DNA of 22,011 bases from an uncultured Actinomycetes bacterium (GTDB taxonomy: Bacteria > Actinomycetota > Acidimicrobiia > Acidimicrobiales > Ilumatobacteraceae). Made by a program: the position numbers and the translations under genes. Where the stretch lies: NCBI GenBank assembly GCA_903925985.1, contig CAIYHK010000326.1, forward strand, positions 1-22,011, read 5' to 3'. The notes under the pieces are model-generated. The model was not told the origin of the DNA. It ran no database searches and was given only the letters and a program-made list of their open reading frames with translations. Positions 8,609-16,503 of the stretch are shown in pieces. Position 1 is the stretch's first letter, and each line of letters begins with the position of its first letter.

Positions 8609-10519
8609 ATGCTTGACCACATTTGGCTGATTCCTGCCTTGCCTCTTGCCGGATTCCTATTAATACTTCTGTTTGGGCGTCGCCTCGGTGAGCCCAAGGC
8701 TGGTTACCTAGCCGCTGCAGCGTGTGGCTCGGCATTTGTTGTCACCGCACTGGTGTGGCTTGACATGCTGGGCAAAGACGCCGAAGAGCGTACGAAGTAC
8801 CTGGTGATGTTCAAATGGATCCCTGTTGGATCACTGCACATTGACGCTGCGTTACTTGCTGACCCACTCAGTATCACGATGGCGCTATTCATCACGGGGA
8901 TTGGCACGCTCATCCATCTCTATGCGATCGGTTACATGCATGGTGATCCGAAGTTCTCCAAGTTCTTTTTGTATCTCAACTTGTTCGCGTTTTCGATGCT
9001 GATGCTTGTGATGGGTGAGAACCTGCTCGTTACCTTCCTCGGCTGGGAAGGCGTGGGCGCGTGTTCGTACTTCCTCATTTCGTTCTGGCACACCCGCGAA
9101 TCAGCCGCGACCGCGGGCAAGAAGGCCTTTGTCACCAACCGTGTCGGTGACTGGGGTGTGATGATGGCGATGTTCCTTGCGTTCAGCGCGGTTGGAACAC
9201 TCTCTTACTCAGGTATCAATCACGCCGCTGAAAACGGTGGCATCACCACAGTTACGGCCACCGCGATTGCATTGATGCTCTTTATCGGAGCGTGTGGAAA
9301 GAGTGCGCAGTTACCGCTCTACATCTGGCTGCCTGATGCGATGGAAGGCCCGACTCCGGTATCTGCATTGATCCATGCCGCCACAATGGTTACCTCGGGT
9401 GTGTTCTTGATGACTCGTATGAGCCCAGTGCTCCATGCCTCTTATGAATGGGCGCCAACGATCATCGCGACAATTGGTGCTGCCACTGCATTGTTCGCAG
9501 CAACCATTGCTGTAGCCCAAACCGACATCAAAAAGGTGCTTGCTTACTCGACTGTGTCGCAGCTTGGCTTCATGTTCTTGGCAATTGGCTCGGGTGCCTA
9601 TGTCGCTGCCATCTTCCACATGGTTACGCATGCATTCTTCAAAGCACTCTTGTTCCTTGGTTCGGGTTCGGTCATTCATGGCATGCATCACGAACAGGAC
9701 ATGCGCCGCATGGGTGCACTGCGCAAATTGATGCCTATCACTGCAGGAACTTTCATTATTGGCTGGTTGGCTATCGCTGGCGTGCCGCCATTTGCCGGGT
9801 TCTTTTCCAAAGACGAAATCCTTCTCTATGTGTTTGCCAACAACCGCGCTCTCTATGTAGTCGGCATGGTTACGGCATTGCTCACTGCGTACTACATGAC
9901 CCGCCAAGTGATCATGGTGTTCTTTGGTGAAGCGAAGTGGAAGGATGCTCACGAAGAGCATGGAGCACATGGCGATTTCGTTCCGCACGAGAGCCCGAAG
10001 ATCATGCTGTTCCCGTTGGTGGTTCTTGCCTTCTTGTCGATTACTGGTGGTTTGTTGCAGTTGCCGTTCTCCAAGGATCTCCATTTCCTCGAGCATTGGC
10101 TTGAGCCAGTTGTTCATCACAGCGAGGCCAACATCAAGGGAACGTGGGCCTATGACAACAAATATCTTTTGTTGTTAGCCGCGATAGTTGTGGCTGCGAT
10201 TGGTATAGCTATGTCAGTTGCTGTCTACGCCAAGGGCAAAGCAAAACCAATTGAGCCCAAGGTGCTGGCCGATGGTTGGTATTACGACCGTGCGATATCT
10301 GGTTTCATGGGCGGCCCTGGCCGTAAAGCGTTTGAAGGTGTTGCAATGTTTGATGCCACGGTTGTCGATGGCGCAGTGATCGGAACCGCAAAAGGCGTCG
10401 GCGGAATCAGTTCCGTGCTGCGCAAAGTGCAGTCAGGATTCGTGCGCACATATGCAGCGATTATTGGGATTGGCGCAATCATTTTGCTGGCGTGGTTCAT
10501 TCTGCGGGGGGTGATCTGA
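8609..10519 (+). CDS. nuoL: NADH-quinone oxidoreductase subunit L (antiporter-like), operon 1
   Basis: Distal antiporter-like pump subunit, 636 aa, with about 16 membrane helices and a long amphipathic lateral helix expected near the C-terminus. Key proton-channel residues are present: Glu147 in FLGWEGVGACSY, the KKAFVTNRVGD motif at 171-181, Lys231 in GACGKSAQLP, and His256 in LPDAMEGPTPVSALIHAATMV. DIKKVLAYSTVSQLG, typical of the second channel, follows. ATG 8609 relies on the Shine-Dalgarno inside the end of nuoK. The TGA is followed at once by the GTG of nuoM with no spacer. Length is close to the family norm. Confidence 0.97.
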   Translation: MLDHIWLIPALPLAGFLLILLFGRRLGEPKAGYLAAAACGSAFVVTALVWLDMLGKDAEERTKYLVMFKWIPVGSLHIDAALLADPLSITMALFITGIGTLIHLYAIGYMHGDPKFSKFFLYLNLFAFSMLMLVMGENLLVTFLGWEGVGACSYFLISFWHTRESAATAGKKAFVTNRVGDWGVMMAMFLAFSAVGTLSYSGINHAAENGGITTVTATAIALMLFIGACGKSAQLPLYIWLPDAMEGPTPVSALIHAATMVTSGVFLMTRMSPVLHASYEWAPTIIATIGAATALFAATIAVAQTDIKKVLAYSTVSQLGFMFLAIGSGAYVAAIFHMVTHAFFKALLFLGSGSVIHGMHHEQDMRRMGALRKLMPITAGTFIIGWLAIAGVPPFAGFFSKDEILLYVFANNRALYVVGMVTALLTAYYMTRQVIMVFFGEAKWKDAHEEHGAHGDFVPHESPKIMLFPLVVLAFLSITGGLLQLPFSKDLHFLEHWLEPVVHHSEANIKGTWAYDNKYLLLLAAIVVAAIGIAMSVAVYAKGKAKPIEPKVLADGWYYDRAISGFMGGPGRKAFEGVAMFDATVVDGAVIGTAKGVGGISSVLRKVQSGFVRTYAAIIGIGAIILLAWFILRGVI

Positions 10520-12076
10520 GTGGAGAGCACAGTGTCATTCCCGATTCTCACCGCTTTGATCCTTGTGCCAGCTTTTGGCGCGTTGGTGGTTGCATGTCTT
10601 AAGAAGTCGCGCCCAGAGTTGGTCAAGCTCGCCGCGGTGCTGACCTCAGCAGTTACTGCGGGAATGAGCATCTGGTTGCTTGCGTCATTCAAAACTGGTG
10701 AGGCTGGATATCAGTTCACCTCGCAACACGAGTGGGTTGAGGCGTGGGGAATTTCGTGGCACCTTGGGATTGATGGCATCTCGCTCTTCCTGGTTGTGTT
10801 GACCGGCCTGTTGTTCCCGATTGTGATCATCGGAATTGATCCACATCACGACGAAAAGCCCTATCTCGCATGGATGCTCTTGCTTCAGGCAGGAGTCATG
10901 GGCTCATTCCTCAGTCTTGATCTCTTCTTGTTCTTTGTCTTTTTTGAGATTGTTCTTGTGCCGATGTATTTCCTTATCGGTGGCTGGGGTTACGACAACC
11001 GCATCTTTGCGGCAACCAAGTTCTTCATCTACACGATGTTTGGTTCAGCATTCATGCTGGTTGGCATCATCGCTACCGCGTTGCTGGCCAAGAATGATGT
11101 TGGATACTTCACCTTTGATTTAGTCCAGATCGCTGAACACGCAGACTTTGCTGCATCGACTGGTCGGTGGCTGTTCTTTGCATTCGCGATCGCTTTTGCA
11201 GTGAAAGTACCGCTCTTTCCGTTGCACACCTGGTTGCCTGATGCTCACACTCAAGCGCCAACCGCTGGTTCAGTAGTGCTCGCAGGTGTGATGCTGAAGC
11301 TCGGTACCTATGGCTTCTTGCGTTTTGGTCTCTATCTGTTCCCAGAAGCAGCGAACTGGTCCAAGCCTCTGTTCTTCACACTCGCCACGATCGGCATCAT
11401 TTACGGTGCGATAGCCGCCACGATGCAGCGCGACCTAAAGCGACTCGTTGCTTATTCCTCTGTTGCTCACCTTGGCTTCATTGTGCTTGGAACTTTCGCG
11501 CTTACTTCCCAGGCGATGACCGGCTCGGTATTGCAGATGATCAATCATGGTGTGAGCACAGGCGCGCTGTTCTTGCTTGTGGGAATGATTTATGAGCGCC
11601 GTCACACGCGACTCATTTCTGAACTCAAGGGGCTGCAGAAAGTTGCCCCGATTTTTGCTGCGGCATTCACGATCGTGATGCTGTCTTCAATCGGTGTGCC
11701 AGGGCTTAACGGATTTGTTGGCGAGTTCCTGATTCTCATTGGATCATTTGAAACCGCTCGTTGGTGGACGGTTGTGGCAGCAACTGGTGTGATTCTCGCG
11801 GCTCTTTATCTGCTGTGGGCATACCAGCGTGTCTTCCACGGAGAACCAGATGAAGTGAACTCCGACTTCGCCGAGCTGAAGCCTCGTGAAGGTGGAATCC
11901 TCTTGATATTTATTGCTGCGATTGTGTTCACGGGCCTTTATCCAAAGCCGATGATTGATCGTATTGAACCCAGCATCAAGTCCTTGATAACCCATATCGA
12001 GGAACGCAGTGACTACAAGGCACCAGCTGACGATTCTGAGCACAGTGACCATATGTCAGAGGGAGAACACGAGTGA
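10520..12076 (+). CDS. nuoM: NADH-quinone oxidoreductase subunit M (antiporter-like), operon 1
   Basis: Central antiporter-like pump subunit, 518 aa, about 14 helices. Channel residues: Glu143 in FFEIVLVPMYFLIGGWG, Lys229 in AFAVKVPLFPLHTWLPDAH, Lys260 in GVMLKLGTYG, and a Glu in GLNGFVGEFLIL, all matching functional NuoM. GTG 10520 starts on the base after the nuoL stop. The last 25 or so residues form a soluble acidic and His-containing tail (EERSDYK to HSDHMSEGEHE) past the final helix, which is not a family feature I know. The end overlaps nuoN by four bases (GTGA). Confidence 0.97.
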   Translation: MESTVSFPILTALILVPAFGALVVACLKKSRPELVKLAAVLTSAVTAGMSIWLLASFKTGEAGYQFTSQHEWVEAWGISWHLGIDGISLFLVVLTGLLFPIVIIGIDPHHDEKPYLAWMLLLQAGVMGSFLSLDLFLFFVFFEIVLVPMYFLIGGWGYDNRIFAATKFFIYTMFGSAFMLVGIIATALLAKNDVGYFTFDLVQIAEHADFAASTGRWLFFAFAIAFAVKVPLFPLHTWLPDAHTQAPTAGSVVLAGVMLKLGTYGFLRFGLYLFPEAANWSKPLFFTLATIGIIYGAIAATMQRDLKRLVAYSSVAHLGFIVLGTFALTSQAMTGSVLQMINHGVSTGALFLLVGMIYERRHTRLISELKGLQKVAPIFAAAFTIVMLSSIGVPGLNGFVGEFLILIGSFETARWWTVVAATGVILAALYLLWAYQRVFHGEPDEVNSDFAELKPREGGILLIFIAAIVFTGLYPKPMIDRIEPSIKSLITHIEERSDYKAPADDSEHSDHMSEGEHE

Positions 12077-13590
12077 GCACGATTCTTGCCGCCACTCCGT
12101 TCGTTGGTCCAGGGATTGAATGGTTTGCGCTTTCTCCATTGTTGGCACTCTTAGCTGGTGCGCTACTCATTCTTCTGGTTGGTTCACTTACACCACCATG
12201 GAAGCGAGGAGGCTATGCAGCATTCACATCGCTGACTGCTCTAGTAGCCGGTGTCCTCGCGGTTATCCAATGGAATCGCATTGATGACAACGGTGCAAAA
12301 ACTCTTGTTGGTGGCTCGGTTGCGTTTGACAAATTCACCATCTTTGCGATCATCGCGATTTGTATTGCTCTTCTGCTCACTTCGTTGACTTCCGAAGACG
12401 AAGTCCGCGCAAGTAACGAAGAGGGACCAGAGATCTTCGGACTCTTCATGCTGGCTGCAGTTGGCGCCGGTGTGATGGTTGCATCAAACGATCTGATCCT
12501 TTTGTTCCTTGGTCTTGAAACAATGAGCCTTGCGCTCTACACGCTTGCTGCCAAAGAGCGACGCAATAGTGAGGGCCAAGAAGCTGGCCTTAAGTACTTC
12601 ATCCTCGGAGGGTTTTCCTCAGCGTTCTTCCTCTACGGAATTGCGCTGATCTACGGAGCAACTTCAAGCACGAATGTCTCGATTATCAACAAAACCTTGC
12701 GTGGTGCAGTTCGTGCCGACGGCAATGATGTTTTGTTGCTCGTAGGTATTGGGCTCTTACTGATCGGTCTTGGCTTCAAAGTCTCAGCAGTTCCGTTTCA
12801 TGTGTGGAGCCCGGATGTGTATCAGGGTTCACCAACTCCCGTTACTGGATTCATGGCATCGGTGGGCAAGGTCGCAGCCTTTGCCGCCTTCAGCCGAGTA
12901 TTTATCAGTGGCCTCATTTATCGCGCTGATGACTGGCGCCCGGCAGTTTGGGTTATTGCTGTAGCAACGTTGGTGGTTGGTTCAGTACTTGCAGTACGCC
13001 AAACAAATGTGAAGCGCATGCTTGCGTACTCTTCCATCAGCCACGCTGGCTTCATGCTGATCGGCATTGAAGCAGCAGCACACGTGGCTAGCGATGATGC
13101 AGCGAACGGTGTTTCGGCAATTGCGGTTTATCTGTTGCTATACGCGGTGCTTGTCTGCGGCACTTTTGCTGTGGTCACTGCACTAGCCAAAGACGGTGGC
13201 GGAACCGAGCTCAAAGATTTTGCCGGAGCGGCACGGCGTCGCCCAGCTTTGGCACTTGGTCTCACAGTGCTTTTGTTGTCCCAAGCAGGTGTACCACTTA
13301 CTTCGGGATTCGTTGCAAAGTTCGGTGTGATCAAAGCCGCAGTCGAAGTTGAATCGTATGCAATTGCAATTATCGCGATGCTCTCTGCGGTCATCGCCGC
13401 GTATCTCTACTTGCGGATCATGGTTGCGGTTTGGTTGGCGGACTCTCCCGAAGAAACTGAAGCGCCTGCCCGCCTGCCATTTTCGCTGGCGTTGTCCGTT
13501 GCATTGGCAGTCGGCTTCACACTTGTCGTTGGCATTTACCCGCAGTGGGTACTCAGCCTCGGTGATTCACTTACCGTACTGATTCGCTAG
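12073..13590 (+). CDS. nuoN: NADH-quinone oxidoreductase subunit N (antiporter-like), operon 1
   Basis: Third antiporter-like subunit, 505 aa, next to NuoK in the membrane arm, about 14 helices. Visible channel residues: Glu149 in LLFLGLETMSLALYTL, Lys236 in GLGFKVSAVPFHVWSPDVYQG and Lys266 in MASVGKVAAF, followed by NVKRMLAYSSISHAGF. Start is GTG 12073, overlapping the nuoM TGA, with GAGGGAG at 12059-12065. Last gene of operon 1: the TAG at 13588-13590 interlocks with the stop codon of the convergent lyase, and I see no clear intrinsic terminator with a T-run downstream. Confidence 0.97.
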   Translation: MSTILAATPFVGPGIEWFALSPLLALLAGALLILLVGSLTPPWKRGGYAAFTSLTALVAGVLAVIQWNRIDDNGAKTLVGGSVAFDKFTIFAIIAICIALLLTSLTSEDEVRASNEEGPEIFGLFMLAAVGAGVMVASNDLILLFLGLETMSLALYTLAAKERRNSEGQEAGLKYFILGGFSSAFFLYGIALIYGATSSTNVSIINKTLRGAVRADGNDVLLLVGIGLLLIGLGFKVSAVPFHVWSPDVYQGSPTPVTGFMASVGKVAAFAAFSRVFISGLIYRADDWRPAVWVIAVATLVVGSVLAVRQTNVKRMLAYSSISHAGFMLIGIEAAAHVASDDAANGVSAIAVYLLLYAVLVCGTFAVVTALAKDGGGTELKDFAGAARRRPALALGLTVLLLSQAGVPLTSGFVAKFGVIKAAVEVESYAIAIIAMLSAVIAAYLYLRIMVAVWLADSPEETEAPARLPFSLALSVALAVGFTLVVGIYPQWVLSLGDSLTVLIR

Positions 13591-14813
13591 TCAGCGTCGA
13601 TTCGGTCGACCTCGTATCCGCCACCGCGCGCTGCGTCGATGACTTCATCGGCATGGTCGGGTCCACGCACTTCAAGCACGACCTGCACTCCGGTTTCACG
13701 GACATGTAGTGCCACACCTTCACGCACGTGCTCGACCTCAATCAAGTTGGCGCCAGTAGTTGCAAAGAGTGACAAAAGCTTTGCAAGACCTCCGGGCCGA
13801 TCACTGATTCGTACAAACAAAATCAAGCGCCGGCCAACACTTGTTTCGTGGCGGCGAATTAGGTTCGGCACCAAGCCAAGGTCAACATTTCCACCTGATA
13901 GGACCACACAGGTGACACCTTTGCGTGCTGGTACAGCTCGTTCAGCAATCAGGGCGGAAACTCCAACTGCACCGCCACCTTCGACATACAACTTCGCACG
14001 GTCCATGAGAAGGATCATCGCATCGGCTACATGATCCTCATCAACAACCACGATGTCATCAACCCACTTTTCAATCAGCGGTCGAGTGAAATCACCGGGT
14101 CGTTTTACTGCGATGCCATCGGCGAGCGTGGTGATTGCACCTTCGGGCACTGGCGAGTTCGCATAGGGAGCGCAGCCCGAGAATTGCACACCGATCACAT
14201 CTACATCTGGTCGCACGGTTTTGACTGCGATGGCCACTCCACTTGTTAAACCACCACCACCAAGTGGAATGAGAATTCGCGTGAGGTTTGGAATGTCCAT
14301 AAGCAATTCGCGACCAAGTGTCGCTTGGCCAGCGACTACATCTGGGTCATCAAATGGATGACAAAACGCACGTCCCGTCTCTTGTGCTCGTTGACGCGCT
14401 GCGGCAACTGCATTGTCGAGACTGTCACCACCTTCAACAATCGTTGCGCCGTATTCCTTGCAAGAAGCGATCTTGGACAGCGATGCACCAGCCGGCACGA
14501 ATATCTCGCAAGGTACGCCGAAGTGTCGTGCCGCAAAGGCAAGGGATTGCGCATGATTCCCGGCACTGCCAGCGGTAACTCCGTTACGAGCGGCATCACC
14601 CAAGGCGGCGAGCTTGGACATCGCGCCACGGATTTTGAACGAACCGGTCCGCTGCAGGTTCTCGGCTTTCAAAACAATCTCACCACCACAGCGTTCTGAA
14701 AGCGCCGCTGAAGGGGTCACCGGAGTGTGCTTTACGACTCCAACCCCTGCAATTTGGGCTTCGTCGATTAACGAACCGTTAAGAAGGGTCGCCAGTTTCG
14801 GGTTTGCGGACAT
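13587..14813 (-). CDS. ilvA: Threonine ammonia-lyase (threonine deaminase) with C-terminal ACT domain
   Basis: PLP-dependent enzyme, 408 aa, converting L-threonine to 2-oxobutanoate and ammonia, the first committed step to isoleucine. The fold-type II catalytic domain fills about 1-320: Schiff-base Lys60 in QRTGSFKIRGA, the SAGNHAQ loop at 83-89, the phosphate-binding LGGGGLTSG at 184-192 and SGGN at 306-309. A single ACT-like regulatory domain follows at about 329-405 (ILFVRISDRPGGLAKLLSLF). This 400-residue, one-ACT form is typical of actinobacteria and shorter than E. coli IlvA (about 514). Whether it is biosynthetic or degradative, and which amino acid the ACT domain senses, cannot be told from sequence. 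Start ATG 14813-14811 has no good Shine-Dalgarno. Unrelated in function to the flanking nuo genes. Confidence 0.93.
   Translation of the reverse strand: MSANPKLATLLNGSLIDEAQIAGVGVVKHTPVTPSAALSERCGGEIVLKAENLQRTGSFKIRGAMSKLAALGDAARNGVTAGSAGNHAQSLAFAARHFGVPCEIFVPAGASLSKIASCKEYGATIVEGGDSLDNAVAAARQRAQETGRAFCHPFDDPDVVAGQATLGRELLMDIPNLTRILIPLGGGGLTSGVAIAVKTVRPDVDVIGVQFSGCAPYANSPVPEGAITTLADGIAVKRPGDFTRPLIEKWVDDIVVVDEDHVADAMILLMDRAKLYVEGGGAVGVSALIAERAVPARKGVTCVVLSGGNVDLGLVPNLIRRHETSVGRRLILFVRISDRPGGLAKLLSLFATTGANLIEVEHVREGVALHVRETGVQVVLEVRGPDHADEVIDAARGGGYEVDRIDAD
13596..13610. other. Short hairpin at the convergent end of nuoN and the lyase gene
   Basis: GTCGA and TCGAC arms pair perfectly around a TTCGG loop. 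A weaker 4-bp stem, CGCT/AGCG at 13585-13596, abuts it and spans both stop codons. Neither strand has a run of T after it, so this is not a convincing intrinsic terminator. It may help stop convergent transcripts or be chance inside the last codons of the lyase. Confidence 0.25.
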
Positions 14814-14821
14814 GCATCGCT

Positions 14822-14828
14822 TACCGTA
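14822..14828. promoter_or_regulatory. Candidate bidirectional -10 element between the lyase and amidotransferase genes
   Basis: TACCGTA reads TACCGT on the + strand and TACGGT on the - strand, both fitting the TANNNT form of actinobacterial -10 boxes. On the + strand the hexamer ends exactly 6 bases before ATG 14834, as expected for a leaderless transcript starting at that A. On the - strand it ends 9 bases before ATG 14813, giving a leader of about 2-3 bases. Neither gene has a Shine-Dalgarno in the 20-bp gap. No good -35 is visible either way. Placement is seen; function is inferred. Confidence 0.4.
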
Positions 14829-14833
14829 CCCGT

Positions 14834-15508
14834 ATGCGCGCGCAGATAATTGCCAATAAAAGCGAGTCCGACCCTGGTCTCGTTGGCGAGGCCCTCGTTG
14901 ATAGGGGGTTCAGCCTTGAAATCGGGCATCGAAGAGGCCTTGAACCACATGATTTTCGGCCCGAAAATGCCGATTTATTGGTTCTTTTGGGGTCTGGATG
15001 GTCTGTTTATGACCCCAAAGTGGCTGAATTTGTCAATAACGAGACCGCGGTCTTAAGAGCCTGGCTGGAGGCCCAAAAGCCGGTTTTGGCGATCTGTTTT
15101 GGGGCCCAGCTGGCCGCTCAGGCCCTCGGGGCAAGGGTTTCCCGCGCTCCAGCACCAGAAATCGGCTGGCACGAAATGACCTCACAAGTGCCAGAAATTG
15201 GCTCTGGCCCTTGGATGCAGTGGCACTACGACGTTTTTCAGGTGCCAGAAGGGGCGAAATCGCTGGCTATGAATCCGATGGGGCCCCAGGCCTTCAGTAT
15301 GGACAACTTGCTCGCTGTTCAGTTCCACCCCGAGGCAACCGAATCGATCGTCTCGGTGTGGTCATCAGATGAGGGGGCGAACGAACTCGAAGCCGTCGGT
15401 CTCGAACGCGCCACACTTCTCGAACGCACAAACAGGGAAGTGAACCGCACTCGCGTCCTTACGAAACGTCTCGTTGCATGGCACTTGGAGGGCATGCAAC
15501 GAGTGTGA
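14834..15508 (+). CDS. Class I glutamine amidotransferase domain protein, substrate unknown
   Basis: Stand-alone class I glutamine amidotransferase, 224 aa, similar in type to the GMP synthase GATase domain. Nucleophile Cys88 lies in VLAICFGAQLAA, and the other triad members His165 and Glu167 in VQFHPEAT. An oxyanion-type LLGSGWSVYD precedes the elbow and the family EIGW motif is at 109-112. It should release ammonia from glutamine for an acceptor domain or partner not encoded here; it is not GuaA, which has a large C-terminal synthetase domain. Start ATG 14834 is chosen because homology-like sequence (RAQIIANKSESDPG) begins there and it suits a leaderless promoter; an in-frame ATG at 14804 would overlap the lyase start. 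Codon choice looks different from the nuo genes, with many GGG and GCC codons and GGGCCC stretches. Confidence 0.85.
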   Translation: MRAQIIANKSESDPGLVGEALVDRGFSLEIGHRRGLEPHDFRPENADLLVLLGSGWSVYDPKVAEFVNNETAVLRAWLEAQKPVLAICFGAQLAAQALGARVSRAPAPEIGWHEMTSQVPEIGSGPWMQWHYDVFQVPEGAKSLAMNPMGPQAFSMDNLLAVQFHPEATESIVSVWSSDEGANELEAVGLERATLLERTNREVNRTRVLTKRLVAWHLEGMQRV

Positions 15509-15549
15509 TGTCACTCCCTCGGAACACTGCGAATCAAGGCTTTGGGTAG

Positions 15550-15555
15550 TAGTTT
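15550..15555 (+). promoter_or_regulatory. Possible -10 element for the second nuo operon
   Basis: TAGTTT fits TANNNT and lies 9 bases before the nuoA2 ATG in the only non-coding gap (15509-15564, 56 bp) ahead of operon 2. No recognisable -35 stands 16-19 bp upstream. The bases just before the ATG (TTTCTAATCCCG) lack a Shine-Dalgarno, so a leaderless or very short leader mRNA is likely. Weak GAGTG/CACTC arms at 15501-15516 at the end of the amidotransferase gene have no T-run and I do not call them a terminator. Confidence 0.3.
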
Positions 15556-15564
15556 CTAATCCCG

Positions 15565-15930
15565 ATGTCAGAGTTTTTGAGGTCCTATCAAACCGTCATC
15601 TGGTTTGGAGTCGTAGCGGTTCTTTTGGCTTCTTTGCTACTTGGATTGGCGAGCCTTGTTCGCCCAGTTAAGCCGAACCGTGAAAAACAACTCGCTTATG
15701 AAAGTGGTGTTGATCCAGTTGGTGACGGCTGGGTGCAAAGCCAAATTCGTTATTACGTCTTTGCCCTCTTGTTCGTGATTTTCGATGTTGAGGCCGTGTT
15801 TATTTTCCCGTGGGCTACCCAACTTGAGCGTTACGCAGGTTTTGGTCTCGTTGAAATGGGCATATTCGTGTTTGTACTGCTCCTTGGCCTCGTTTACGCG
15901 TGGCGCAAGGGCGTGTTGCGTTGGATCTAG
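15565..15930 (+). CDS. nuoA: NADH-quinone oxidoreductase subunit A, operon 2
   Basis: Membrane subunit, 121 aa with three helices, whose long loop helps close the quinone cavity between NuoH and NuoD/NuoB. Family motifs: AYESGVDPVGDGW at 44-56, then RYYVFALLFVIFDVEAVFIFPWA at about 62-84, including the conserved acidic FDVEAVF. First gene of the second operon. ATG 15565 has no Shine-Dalgarno upstream, unlike the later genes. nuoB follows after 21 bp, the widest spacing inside either nuo operon. Confidence 0.96.
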   Translation: MSEFLRSYQTVIWFGVVAVLLASLLLGLASLVRPVKPNREKQLAYESGVDPVGDGWVQSQIRYYVFALLFVIFDVEAVFIFPWATQLERYAGFGLVEMGIFVFVLLLGLVYAWRKGVLRWI

Positions 15931-15951
15931 GCGAAGGTCGGTAGGAATCTC

Positions 15952-16503
15952 ATGGGTCTTGTGGATCGCGGTCGGTTGCCGAAGTCGCTCAATCAACTGT
16001 TCAACCTTGGTCGTTCGTACAGCCTTTGGGTGTACCAGTGGGGCCTTGCATGTTGCGCGATCGAGATGGGTGCCGCATTTGCTTCACCCCGATACGACGT
16101 AATGCGTCTCGGTGTTATTCCGTTGCCGGCATCGCCGCGTCAAGCAGACCTCGTTGTTATCTCTGGAACTGTTACCGACAAGATGGCGCCAGCTATCAAG
16201 CGTTTGTACGAACAAATGCCAGAACCCAAGTACGTGATCTCGATGGGGTCGTGCGCAAACTGTGGTGGTCCATATTGGGATTCGTATTCGGTAACGAAGG
16301 GGATTGATCAGATCCTCCCAGTCGATGTTTACGTTCCAGGTTGTCCACCACGTCCCGAAGCGCTGCTTGAGGGCATTGTCTTGTTGCAGCAACGCATCAA
16401 GAACGAGGACATGGGTGCGCGTTGGCGTGGCGAGGGAACCAAGCCGATCATCGTTGGTGGGAAAGTCGGCGAACTAAAGGGAGTTCCTGTTGTCGTCAAC
16501 TGA
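15952..16503 (+). CDS. nuoB: NADH-quinone oxidoreductase subunit B (cluster N2), operon 2
   Basis: PSST-type subunit, 183 aa, holding terminal [4Fe-4S] cluster N2, which reduces quinone. All four ligands are present: the tandem Cys34-Cys35 (GLACCAIEM), Cys101 (GSCANCGG) and Cys131 ([12 protein letters not shown]). [20 protein letters not shown] at 61-80 is typical. ATG 15952 has AGGA at 15943-15946. The stop lies 14 bases inside nuoC2. Intact ligands argue that the second complex carries electrons to its acceptor site, although NuoD2 facing it is altered. Confidence 0.96.
   Translation: MGLVDRGRLPKSLNQLFNLGRSYSLWVYQWGLACCAIEMGAAFASPRYDVMRLGVIPLPASPRQADLVVISGTVTDKMAPAIKRLYEQMPEPKYVISMGSCANCGGPYWDSYSVTKGIDQILPVDVYVPGCPPRPEALLEGIVLLQQRIKNEDMGARWRGEGTKPIIVGGKVGELKGVPVVVN
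16476..16483 (+). promoter_or_regulatory. Ribosome binding site deciding the TTG start of nuoC2
   Basis: AAAGGGAG stands 6 bases before TTG 16490. No ATG or GTG is available nearby in the nuoC2 frame, so this strong Shine-Dalgarno supports the TTG start and the 14-base overlap with nuoB2. Confidence 0.7.

Noticed and set aside
9311..10120. A 269-codon open frame on the - strand opposite nuoL1
   Set aside because: Its product is Cys/His-rich with no domain, it lies wholly antisense to a well-conserved nuoL, and it mirrors that gene's codon pattern. Shadow frame.
15165..15203. Near-identical 13-base strings CCAGAAATCGGCT and CCAGAAATTGGCT inside the amidotransferase
   Set aside because: Both encode Pro-Glu-Ile-Gly in protein context, and the first is the family EIGW motif. 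Most likely chance, not a repeat element.
14834..15508. Amidotransferase as GMP synthase GuaA
   Set aside because: The gene ends after the GATase domain; there is no ATP-pyrophosphatase or dimerisation domain.
15501..15516. GAGTG/CACTC inverted arms after the amidotransferase as a terminator
   Set aside because: Only five base pairs with no T-run; too weak to call.
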